From: Rhododendron vialii
Taxonomy: Eukaryota > Streptophyta > Magnoliopsida > Ericales > Ericaceae
Direction of reading: 5' to 3'
DNA: 64,000 nt
Assembly (NCBI RefSeq): GCF_030253575.1
Contig: NC_080565.1
Coordinates: 3,630,001 to 3,694,000, forward strand
Within the stretch, counting starts at the first letter, position 1, and the number at the start of each line of letters is the position of its first letter. Of the stretch, positions 21,595 to 31,523 are shown one piece after another. The notes below the pieces were generated by a model. It was not told the origin of the DNA, did no database searches, and saw nothing but the letters and a program-made list of their open reading frames with translations. The position numbers and the translations under genes were made by a program.

Positions 21595-24500
21595 ATGGTT
21601 AAAGAAGGCCGTAATGCTGTTCCAAAGCATCCTTCTAATGGATGGATATATTTCTTGTATGTCTTTTTGATATTTTGAGTATCTTTTAATGGCCACAAGT
21701 TACGATATTCAATTGATGTACAATATTTTTTTTTGTAGCCAAGAACAGTCGAAGATGACTAAGAAGAGCTCATCAAAACGAATGGTAATTACAATTTTTT
21801 CTATAGTTGTGTTTACTCACATGTGGATTGTTAATGTATCTAATTAGGATTTGCACTCTTTCAATAATTTTAGTCAATGAGTGAAATTCGTGCAAAGTGG
21901 AAAGCTTTAGGAGACAAAGCTAAACAAAAGTACATTGAAAAGGCTAAGCTAAGTTCCGAAGTGTACAAAGAGCAAAAGGTTAAGGTTGATCCTCAAGAAG
22001 ATTCAAAGGTGCAAATGTTCTGTTTTTTAGCACTTATGTTTATGCATATTCTTTCCAGTTTTACTTGACTGTGAATTTGATTAGAGTTGTTGATGTTGTG
22101 TTTAGGAAACCTTTACTACAAGAACTCAACTTAAGACGGCATGTGATATTATACGCAATCTTGAATCGCAACAAGTGGAGAGTGTAAAGGCAATGGGATT
22201 TGGAGGTCTTTTGCGTTTGAAATGTACTAGGCTGGATAGAAAACTTTGTGAGCAGTTGGTTAGTAAATTTGATCCCGTATCACTTTGTTTATATGTGCAT
22301 GGTAAGAGTCCCATAATTACACCATTAGATGTGCACCACATACTGGGATTGCCATGTGAAGGTAAAAGGGTGATCCTTAAAGGAAACCTTTCTGAAATAC
22401 TTCCCTTGTGTGAGACACATTGTGTGGGTGCTCAAAGTTCAATTTCGTTGCGTCATTTGGAAAACTATGTAAGGAACACGAAAGACAACGATGATAATTT
22501 CAAGGTTGCATTTGTATTGTTCATTATGGGGGCTGTTCTCTGTCCAACGTCGGAATTGGGAGTCAATCGACGTTTTCTACATGCAGTAAAGGACGTGTCT
22601 TCTATTAGTGAATTAAATTGGAGCCAATTTGTGCTTGACTTTTTAGCCAAAGGCATACAAAAATACCAGGATGGACGAAAAGTGATCCGTGGCTGTATAC
22701 TATTTCTAATGGTACATCTCTTTAACTTTATTTTTTACATCAATGTAGTTGCTTCATTGTGGAATTGATTATGTATCGTTTTTTCCCTCTACAGTTGTTC
22801 TATTTTGAACATTGCACGCCGGCCATAGATTTCATTTCTCCTTGTGCATGTCGGCCTTCACCTCGTCTCGTACAATGGGGAGATAAAGAGATTAGGGACA
22901 GGATACGCTGGCTTGATCAAAGCAGTTCTGGAAAGGTAATCTTATTAATTTTTTGATCAATTAGTTTTGTTTCATATTTTGAAGCGTCTATTTACGTAGT
23001 AAATGCTAAACATATGTAATAGCTCAAAATCATAGCGTTTGTTTTTCCATAATAGCTCAAAATCATTGTCGAGGATGGAGTTGGCAAGAGAGGGAGTGCC
23101 GTAGATCAAGGAAAGGAGATTGGCCAAAATATACCGATGGAGAGATTTCAAGGGATAGAAGAACTAAACAGTATTTTAAAGAAACTGGCGAGTATAATGG
23201 AAACAATGGATGTAGGGGGGAAGAAAACTAATGAGAATTCATTGGCGGCTAAAGTAAGCATGGACATGAAAGGCACTCCTTCACCCGTTGTCAATGAGAA
23301 AAAAGGCAAGAAAGAGCTTTCATTTGATAGTTCGATATCTCCTTTGACAAATAAGGAAAAAGACAAGAAAGAACAATCTTCGGGTCATTTGACATCTCCT
23401 TTGAAGGCAAACCAAGAAGAAAATACTAAAAAGCCATCATTGAGTCATTTGACTTCTCCTTTGAAGACAAACAAGGAACAAGACATGAAGGAACCTAAAA
23501 TTAAGCCTTCATCAAAGAGATTAAGAAAGATGGCCACTAATATTGGTGATATCATGTCTTCAACGGCTCCTCCAACTATTGGCATGAACAAGAGGCAAAA
23601 GAAATGCCAACAAGAAATACCTAGGACTACGTTGAAGGGATCTCAACCCGTGAAGAAAAATGCCAACAAGGTAACACAAAGTATTTAAGTACCATAAGCT
23701 TAATTCTTATAGAACTTTATAATTTATGTATCTTCATTAGCATACGTGTTTTTTTATTTGTAGAAGCCTGCTATGGAATGCCAACAAGAAATGGCAAGGA
23801 CTGGGTTGAAGGAATCTCAACCCGAGAAGAAAAATGCCAATGAGGTAACACAAACTATTTAAGTATATAAGCTTAATTCTTATAGAACTTTCGAATTTAT
23901 ATGTGTCTTCATTAACATACGTGTTTGTTTATTTGTAGAAACCTCCTATAGGGATGGTACAAGAGTTGATCCTAAGATTTGTCTTTGACACAACGTTATC
24001 TGTAAGGTAAAAATTCATTACAAGCTATACATAAATTATGATGTTCTATTCGTAGATCGACTTAACTTTGCAACTTTGGCATAATGTAGAGACCAACTTT
24101 GTAACTTTGGAATAAGCTATGCAACTCGCTCAGATTTTATGTCATTACGGAAGAATGGATGGGTTGTGGGTGAGGTGAGTATTATAGTTTTTTGGGCCTA
24201 TTATAATAGACTACATGAATGCGATAACTAACTAAGGGCTATATTTTTTAGATCATAAATGCAGTTGCTTTGCGGAAAACTTTAATACAAAGTAAGAGAG
24301 ACCCGGATGCATTATGGCCATCATGGTACTTGCCCACTTATTTAGCGGTATGTATTCGTAATGCATTAGAAGTTTGAACGATAGTATGTGGCTATAGCAA
24401 TGTGTAAGTGCTCCTTTATGTTTGTTTGTAGAGTTATGCTCTCAATGGTGGTATTAATTCCCGCACTTGGGTAAAGTATTATGGTGGATCTAGTCGATAC

Positions 24501-25070
24501 ACAGGAATACTCGAATCGATGGAACGGGTGTACATCCCAATCAATGAAAACAACATTCATTGGTTTATGTGTGTTGTAAACTTCAAACATGCAAATGTGT
24601 ATGTACTTGATTCATTACCTTCTCTGAGCAAACCCAAAGTACAAAACGAGAAGGTCCTGCGTGTGCTTGAATATTTGGATGATGTAATTCAACACTTGGG
24701 GAATAACGGATGTGTCATGAAAGCCCATAAGCTACCAATTAAAAGACTGAAATGGCTTCCAGTTCAAGAACCAGGTAGCGATGATTGTGGTGTGCACACT
24801 GCCAAGTACTTTGATTTGGAGCAATTTAATGAGGAAGAAGCCGTTAAGGTATAAAATTAGTCTTTTTATTTATCATATAGTTACAATTCATTTGGATCAC
24901 TCATTATTTCTAATCTTTGGTTATTTTGTTAAATGTAGTTGAGATTCAATTCTGAAGAGGGTAGGAACAACTTGATTTTGGACTTGATCCTTTGTGGCGA
25001 GAACGTAATCAGGAATGAAGTCATCCGAAAGGCTCAAGAAAAATACCGCAACACTAGAAGGATAATATGA
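21595..25070 (+). CDS. HMG-box-like / Ulp1 (C48) cysteine protease, transposon companion protein
   Basis: Twelve exons joined by GT-AG introns, all in phase, give 827 residues: 21595-21656, 21739-21784, 21874-22008, 22106-22711, 22795-22935, 23056-23670, 23764-23844, 23939-24006, 24090-24174, 24252-24347, 24432-24848, 24939-25070. Residues 10-75 resemble an HMG box (WIYFFQEQS, then IRAKWKALGDKAKQKYIEKA). Residues about 95-330 resemble the DUF1985/plant-mobile type domain found with Ulp1 in plant transposons. Residues 360-560 are Lys/Ser-rich with three SPL-containing repeats of about 22 residues. The C-terminal C48 protease keeps His688 (NNIHWF), Asp705 (VLDS), Gln757 (VQEPGS) and Cys764 (DDCGV), so it should be active on SUMO-like substrates. 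Exon 7 and its intron are a tandem copy of the end of exon 6 and its intron. It converges on the transposase gene. Nuclear location is inferred. Function in transposition is unproven. Confidence 0.88.
23590..23938 (+). repeat. Tandem exon-plus-intron duplication
   Basis: The last part of exon 6 with its intron (about 23590-23763) is repeated as exon 7 with its intron (23764-23938). The unit is about 175 bp. Both coding copies contain CQQE, a T/GLK step and KKNAN. Both introns start GTAACACAAA and share 'aagcttaattcttatagaac' and a 'catacgtgttt' segment. Confidence 0.9.
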
Positions 25071-25620
25071 TACCAATTGTAGTTTTTTTACGATAATGTA
25101 GCTAAAATTCAGTTATGGAGACTAACAATGATATGGCAAATGCTGCCTTTTTGTGAACACGATGATATGGCAAAATTCAATCATGTTGTAAACTTGATGA
25201 ATGTGATGCGCCTTTGTGGCTTTTGTTGTAAACTTGATATGGCAAGTACTGCCTTCTTTGGCTTCTTTTATTTTACTGCTGCTGTTGTCTGATCAAATGG
25301 CCAGCTGTAATGGTGATCTGTTCTGTTATGGGACTGTTCTGAACAGTTTTCTGTTTCTGCTGCTATTTCTTCTGCTGATACTTTGGGTAATATGTTGGAT
25401 AACTATTTTGCTATTGAACTACTGCTGCTGTCCAGGTGTTGTGTTGTTGGCTGCTATGCTCCTAAGGCTGCCTTCTGTTCCGTTATGACTGCTGTTTGCT
25501 ATTGAACTGCTGCTGGCTGCTTTGTATAAGCTTTGGTTTAAGCTATGTATTCGATTATGTCTGGTACCCATGTCACTTTTGTACCAGATTGTTTGGTGTG
25601 TCATGAACAGATTCTTATGT
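25071..25620. other. 3' flank of the protease gene, CTG-rich
   Basis: Presumed 3' UTR and spacer. Degenerate CTGCTG and TTGCTATTGAAC words make a false hydrophobic frame at 25216-25488. No gene is called. Confidence 0.5.
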
Positions 25621-26500
25621 TCTCAAAAATCGTACTTAAAAAAGTCGGTGTAGTTCTCATTTTCAGTGCATTACTTACCATTTATACAGGGTGTGCTTAC
25701 TAAAATCTGGAAAATCTTACCATTTCAATTTCAATAACCGTACTTACAAAAATCTGGGAGTGCTTCTCATTTTCACAGCATTACTTACCATTTATACAGG
25801 ATGTGCTTACTAAAATCTGGAAAATCTTACCATTTCAATTTCAATAACCGTACTTACAAAAATCTGGGAGTGCTTCTCATTTTTACAGCATTACTTACCA
25901 TTTATACAGGGTGTGCTTACTAAAATCTGAAAATTCTTACCATTTCAATTTCAAAAACCCAACTTACAAAAATCTGGACATGTTTCTTATTTTCATAGCA
26001 TTACTTACATTATAAATAGGGTGTGCTTTCTAAAATCTGAAAATTCTTAACATTTCAATTTCAATAACCGTGTACTTACAAAAATCTTGGCGTGCTTCTC
26101 ATTTTCACAGCATTACTTACCATTTATATAGGGTGTGCTTACTAAAATTTAGAAATTTTTACCATTTCAATTTCAATAACCGTACTTACAAAAATCTTGG
26201 CGTGCTTCTCATTTTCACAGCATTACTTATCATTTATACAGGGTGTGCTTACTAAAACCTGAAAATTCTTACCATTTCAATTTCAATAACCCTACTTACA
26301 AAAATCTGGACGTGCTTCTTATTTTCATAGCATTACTTACATTTTAAATAGGGTTTGCTTACTAAAATCTGGAGATTCTTACCAACTCAATAACTTACAG
26401 AAATCTGGCCATTTTACTCATTGTCAAAGCAATACTTACCATATAGGCAAGGTATGCTTGCTAAAATCTGGGCATTGTAACTATTTAAATAATTATACTC
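25621..26500. repeat. Array of 110-bp tandem repeats
   Basis: About eight head-to-tail copies with a period of 110 bp. The landmark TTACTTAC occurs at 25671, 25781, 25891, 26001, 26113, 26223 and 26333, followed by a degenerate last copy. Each unit contains several CTTAC words ('gcattacttacca', 'tgcttactaaaatctg', 'cgtacttacaaaaatct', 'cttaccatttcaa'). It separates the two convergent genes of the Mutator-like element. Confidence 0.95.
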
Positions 26501-26628
26501 ACTGCCTTACATAACTACAGATAAGTTCTTGTCCAGATCATTGCCTTAATTTTACTAAATTAAAATATTACAATAAACTTCTTGTCCCTACTCAATGCCT
26601 TACTACAAATAAAGGTTACATTTATCCT

Positions 26629-29138
26629 TCACAAATCTTGTCCGAAATCATCTTCCCATCCTCCAACGTTGCTGCCATAGAACTGAGCTTGAACACTCTC
26701 GGAATTTCTTGACCAGTTAGCAGTCTACAAAATTCAAGTTTGAAAATTAGTAAATGGACAAATAAATAATAGTCTATCAACTAACTAGATAATAAGAGGC
26801 TTACCAAATTAGGGTTGACACTGGATTCACAACCATTGGTTGTGTAATCAGTGTGAATAAACGATGGGTGATATATCGATGAGTCTCGCCCGGTAAATGA
26901 TTGTTGGTGAATAACGCTCACATCTGATTCATATGTGTCTTCATCCTCATTCATGTTTCCCACATTATCTCCATGCACTAATTTGGGGCATTTGGTTCTT
27001 ATGTGACCAGGTTCTCTACAATTGCCACATTTTCTTATTTTCGGGATGAAGTCCTTGGCCAAATTATGGGTCCCTTTACCTTTGATAATGACTGGGTCGC
27101 CAACACCAAAATGCATAGATGTCCCCTCAACATTGTCGTTTTGTCTCATATTTCTTTTCTCCTCCTCAACATGTAACACATAGAGCTCCCTCATTCTGGA
27201 TGTTAACTTGGTGATTTCTTCTTTGATCTCATTATATCCCTTCGTTATGTGAGAAGCATAATAACACATTTCGACACATGCGCTTGACAATGCCCCAAAC
27301 CTTGTCGTTTGCGTGACCCATTCTGGCATTGGTGTGCTGCCATGTAGAGGGAAGGATTTCGCCGTTTTTGTCCACCTTTGTAAGATCAAACAAGAGGGAA
27401 TTTCTCTCATATGCTCCATTTTCATTACTGAGATCATATGCTGACATGGAAACCCAATTGACTCAAATTTCAAGCAAGAGCATTTCATGATGCCATCATT
27501 CGGCTGATAGTTGACACTCCACGTGGCGTCCGGCTGTTGGTATCGAGATAAGTAGTAAATCCGAAAATCTTCAAACTCAACTTTATCCACCTTAAACAAT
27601 GATTGCTCTTTCTTAATTTCTTTGAGAAACTTGTTAAATATGCCCCGAGTATATGTATCAGCCGCATGTTTTTCAATTCGTTTCATGCATGTAGAAAGAA
27701 CCGGAGTACTATTCACACTTTCAACTTGTCCCTTAGCCTCGTTATGACGAAGTTTTGCAAGAGCCCTATCAAACGCTTGTACGAATTCAAAAAGCTTGAG
27801 ACGTAGTTTTAAGAATCGATTCATGTATGCATTCATTCCCTCAACACGTTGTGTGCTTTTTGCACCCGCAAAAAAAATACCTCGCAGGTATGCCTCTGCC
27901 CATAAGGTCTTCTTTTTATAAACATCTACCGCCCACTGGCTTTGGTGAAGGCTATAGTCATCCAAAAGATTCTTCCATGCAACTTCAAACTCTTCTTCAG
28001 TTGACAATGACATGCATTTCTCAAAGTCAGCTAAGAATCCGGGAACATGGACATTACTGACAGCATTTTTTTTAAGATGCCATTTGCATAAACGATGATT
28101 AACATTAGGTAACACAGTTTTTATTGCTCTCCGCATAGCCTTATCCCCATCGGTCATCACGGACACAGGCTTCTTGTGGTCCATGGAATCAAGAAATCTT
28201 TCCAACACCCATGTATAAGCCTCAACAGTCTCAGTAGTCAACAATGCACAACCAAAAATTGTTGTTTGAAAGTGACTATTAACTCCAGCTAGTATCACCA
28301 ATGGCTTCCGATACGCATTCGACCGATAAGTCGCATCAAATATTAGCACATCTCCAAAACACATATAATCTATCCTACATGTTACATCTCTCCAAAACAG
28401 ATTATTTAGCCGATTTTGCTCATCCACGTCATATTTATAATAGAATAAGGGGTCATTTTCGGCTTTCGCACACAAGTAGGCTAAGGCACCTTCTGCATCA
28501 CCATCTGCAACCTCTATATTGCGCTGAGCTGTAAAATGATTGTAAAGATCTTTTTGCGTGTATCCGACAGACTCATATCCACCGGATTGTTGTGCCGCAA
28601 AATCCATTATGTGACTTGTTTTAATACCAACTTTATGCATAGTATTGGCCGAGGCTTTATCAGAACTACTAACCTTCCGGTGAGAGCGAAGAAAAGGGAT
28701 ACCACGAGGCCCTATCAAGGGATGGTTGTGGAAGCTCACAAAGTTATTAACCAAGTACTTGCCAGAACTTCTCTCCAATGTGACACTAAATACAGCAGGA
28801 CATCCAACTCTAGTAAGTGCCTGCGGCCCTCTTATTCGATCTTCTCTCTCCAAGTGTTTAGTGTCTCTATATCCTTCTTTCGAGCATACCCACTTTCTTG
28901 ACTTCACGATACCAACATTGTCCTTATGCATATTATAGTTCCGAATACTAAAGCCGTTCACTTTGGCATATGCATTATAGAATGTTTCTCCATCCTCATG
29001 CATGTCAAATGTCATTTGATAAACTTCTTCTTCCGTTAATTCATCCAACCGTTTTTCGTCATTTTCGCCATCATTGCTAGAGTCGTCACAAATGTCAATC
29101 ACTACATTCTTTCCAGTCCCCTGAACATTGTCATCCAT
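26629..29138 (-). CDS. FAR1-related / MULE transposase
   Basis: Two exons (29138-26805 and 26724-26629) joined at TTTG/GTAAGC and TTTTGTAG/ACT give 809 residues; without splicing the frame stops at 785. Residues 50-140 form a FAR1-type DNA-binding domain (GETFYNAYAKVNGFSIR, Cys85, Cys113, HNH near 137-139). Residues about 260-360 are the MULE transposase core. The probable catalytic triad is Asp268 (IFDATYR), Asp330 (MTDGDKAM) and Glu433 (STQRVEGMN). A SWIM zinc finger (CSC at 553-555, CQH at 565-567) and a CCHC knuckle (Cys704, Cys707, His712, Cys717) follow. The reaction is cut-and-paste DNA transposition in the nucleus. Host FAR1/FRS transcription factors share this architecture, but location inside an element with a perfect target duplication argues for a transposon gene. 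The start is the first Met, followed by an acidic N-terminus. Confidence 0.93.
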
Positions 29139-30840
29139 CTCTTAGAATCTGATTCAGAAAAATAGGTCCACAATTAATGGTAAAAACTAACACAGATATG
29201 TTAACCATAAATACTTTTTAACTTATGAAGATTACCTACCATTTCCATAATCATACTTACCACAAAAAAGGAATTTTTTACTAAATTTTGGACATGCTTA
29301 CCACGAATACAGAGAACTTATTTTCCTAATACTTCTTAAATATTGTTTCATCCGTAATAAAAATACCATAAAAAGAGGTATAAAAGGCATAGGCGATGGT
29401 AAGTATAACCATAAAAAACGTAAAAACCTGGGAAGTTTTAGATTATTGTGAAACACTTATTCGAGATTCTTCAACTTATGATCTTTTGGTAAGTTGGTAT
29501 GAGATAATCATCACAACTACATTCAGTTTGTTCTTCAAAAAAACTTACTTGGTGAGCTTCAAAACTTCTTATGGAGGTTCTTCTTAAATCTTCATTTTTT
29601 TTGGACAAGAAGAGAGATGAATGGGAGCTAGGTGAGTTAAAGTGGATAAGTTTGCAGGGAGATAGAGGAGTTAGAGTGAATAAGTTTACAGGGTTTAAGG
29701 TAGGTATGGAGAAACCTAGTACCATTAATGTCATAATTGGTGGTAGGTAAACACGGCAATTGGTAAAACGTGATCAGTTTGTGTGGTAAAAATGGTTTAA
29801 GCATATAGTCATTTTGCCCTTATTTCATGGTAAGTATTGTCAACCATGTAGTAAGTATTATCAATGAATATTAGTTCACGTAAAAATCCAGTTTTTGTGG
29901 TATCTTTAGCCTTTTACTTTGGTAAGTAAGTTTTTATTCTATAGTAAGCGTGGCATTAATGACGTGTAGGTATACATTTATGTACATCATCATTAATGTC
30001 ATATTACCTACCACATTAAATTTTATTTGGATCTATTTTATTACTTTTATGATAAATTAAATAAAAGCATTTATATTAATAACATTACTTTTAAAAAAAT
30101 ATCAATTAAATGAGATATTTCAATTTACTGGTTCACTAGTGGTTACTCCTACATTAGTTAAGTGATCAATGTTAACCTCAAAGACTGTTACTCATTCATT
30201 TACTAAGTGGTCAATGTTAACTATCAAATAACCATTTTTGAAATTTGCTAATAGTGTAACTTGAAGGATTGAAATAGATAAGTCTGTCGTTGAGTAATTA
30301 AACAAATTAGTCAGCTTACTTTAGCCAATTATATTAATTTTCACTAATCACTATCAATCAACATCATTGTTAACTACCATATCTGCCAATTATAATCTTA
30401 ATCGATTCAAATCGTTTGATCAATTGGCTGGACATATAACTAGATCAATCAATTACAAATGAATCAATATTCGTTGATTGATTGTTGCCAAGTATATTAG
30501 TATCAACATTATTAGTTGTTAGATTTGCAAAATATATCATATTGATCACTATAAACTATATTAATGAAATTGAATAGCCTAATTTCATTAAATACTACCA
30601 TAAATTTAATTAAGAATCCTACAAAATTATTCCATAGCTATTAAACAAAATATATTTATTGTTCAATTTCGTTGTAACAATCAACTTGTAGCATTATTTT
30701 ATAATATATATTCATTAAATTTGTAAGCTATCAAATTATTAAATAAATATATTATTTTTTTCATAATATTTAAAACTAAGTTACTTAAATATATCTACAA
30801 TAAATGACTATTTGAAAATTAATTAATTAAATACATTTAT

Positions 30841-31000
30841 AATGTCCTTCGGAAATTATGAAAAATATTTTTCAAATTTTTTTTATATAATTCTTCTAAT
30901 TGTATTTTTTTAATTGATATAATGTCCTTCGGAAATTATGAAAAATATTTTTCAAATTTTTTTTATATAATTCTTCTAATTGTATTTTTATAACCAATTA
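30841..31000. repeat. 80-bp tandem duplication
   Basis: The unit beginning 'aatgtccttcggaaattatg' occurs at 30841 and again at 30921, nearly identical. It is recent because the copies hardly differ. Confidence 0.95.
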
Positions 31001-31010
31001 AAATTTTAAA

Positions 31011-31200
31011 CTAGATTTATAAATGAACACCTGTGTTTAGATAATTCTTCTAATATATAAATCTCTAAAATCTCCAAATTTTCCCGCCAAAAAAAAAGTT
31101 ACTCACTAGATTTATAAATGAACACCTGTGTTTAGATAATTCTTCTAATATATAAATCTCTAAAATCTCCAAATTTTCCCGCCAAAAAAAAAAAGTTACT
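31011..31200. repeat. 95-bp tandem duplication
   Basis: The unit beginning 'ctagatttataaatgaacac' and ending in a 'ttttcccgcc' plus A-run occurs at 31011 and 31106, differing mainly in A-run length. Confidence 0.95.
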
Positions 31201-31444
31201 CCTTTTTTTTTTTTTAACTTCGTTGGTTACTTGTTACCTGACCAACAGGTTGTAGTAAGTATGCCTGTTTATATGGTAAGTTTTGCCTTACACAATGGTA
31301 AGTGTTCTCTTATCAATAGTAAGTATTTCCTGTTTTTGTGGTAAGTAATCTTCCGTTTTTTTGGTCAAAACCACCTCGTTTTTACCAAAACCACTCAACT
31401 TTTAGTTTTTGATTTTCATCCAACGGCTGTGATTTATCTATTTT

Positions 31445-31514
31445 CAATCCAAAGGCTATAATTCATTGGGAGTATGGTGCTCCCAAACCACTTGGGAGCA
31501 CCACAGAAGTTTTG
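31445..31514 (-). repeat. Right terminal inverted repeat with perfect hairpin
   Basis: Read inward on the complementary strand it starts CAAAACTTC, then TGTGGTGCTCCCAA. The 12-bp arm TGGTGCTCCCAA is followed 5 bp later by its exact complement TTGGGAGCACCA, forming a perfect stem inside the terminal repeat. Confidence 0.85.
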
Positions 31515-31523
31515 GAATATCTC

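Larger units (their letters stand above)
29139..31444. other. AT-rich right arm of the element with GTAAGT-type motifs
   Basis: No coding region. Words of the type GGTAAGT or AGTAAGT recur at 29398, 29488, 29830, 29851, 29920 and several times in 31250-31350. They are the complement of the CTTAC words in the 110-bp array. These may be transposase-binding sites. The stretch 30000-31000 is over 75% AT by eye. Confidence 0.5.
19173..31514. mobile_element. 12.3-kb Mutator-like element carrying transposase and HMG-Ulp1 genes
   Basis: Perfect 9-bp direct repeats GAATATCTC at 19164-19172 and 31515-31523 bound the element; 9 bp is the standard Mutator-superfamily target duplication. The two ends align as imperfect inverted repeats of roughly 60-100 bp. 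Nine poorly matching bases are followed on both sides by T(A/G)TGGTGCTCCCAA, then TTGGGAGCA, then ATACTCCCA. Inside are two convergent genes, a Ulp1-type protease gene (21595-25070, plus) and a FAR1/MULE transposase gene (29138-26629, minus), with a 110-bp repeat array between them. Both genes are open over their whole reconstructed length, so the element may be autonomous. Ulp1-carrying MULEs are known in plants (Kaonashi-type and the melon CUMULE). The HMG-box-like N-terminus is the part I cannot match from memory. Confidence 0.9.

Noticed and set aside
25216..25488. 90-residue hydrophobic frame
   Set aside because: Comes from degenerate CTG/TTG words in the 3' flank of the protease gene.
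25621..26500. Regular 110-bp repeats considered as a CRISPR-like array
   Set aside because: The units are contiguous tandem repeats with no unique spacers, in a plant transposon.
27232..28938. Several plus- and minus-strand frames inside the transposase
   Set aside because: Shadow frames of the 809-residue transposase gene.
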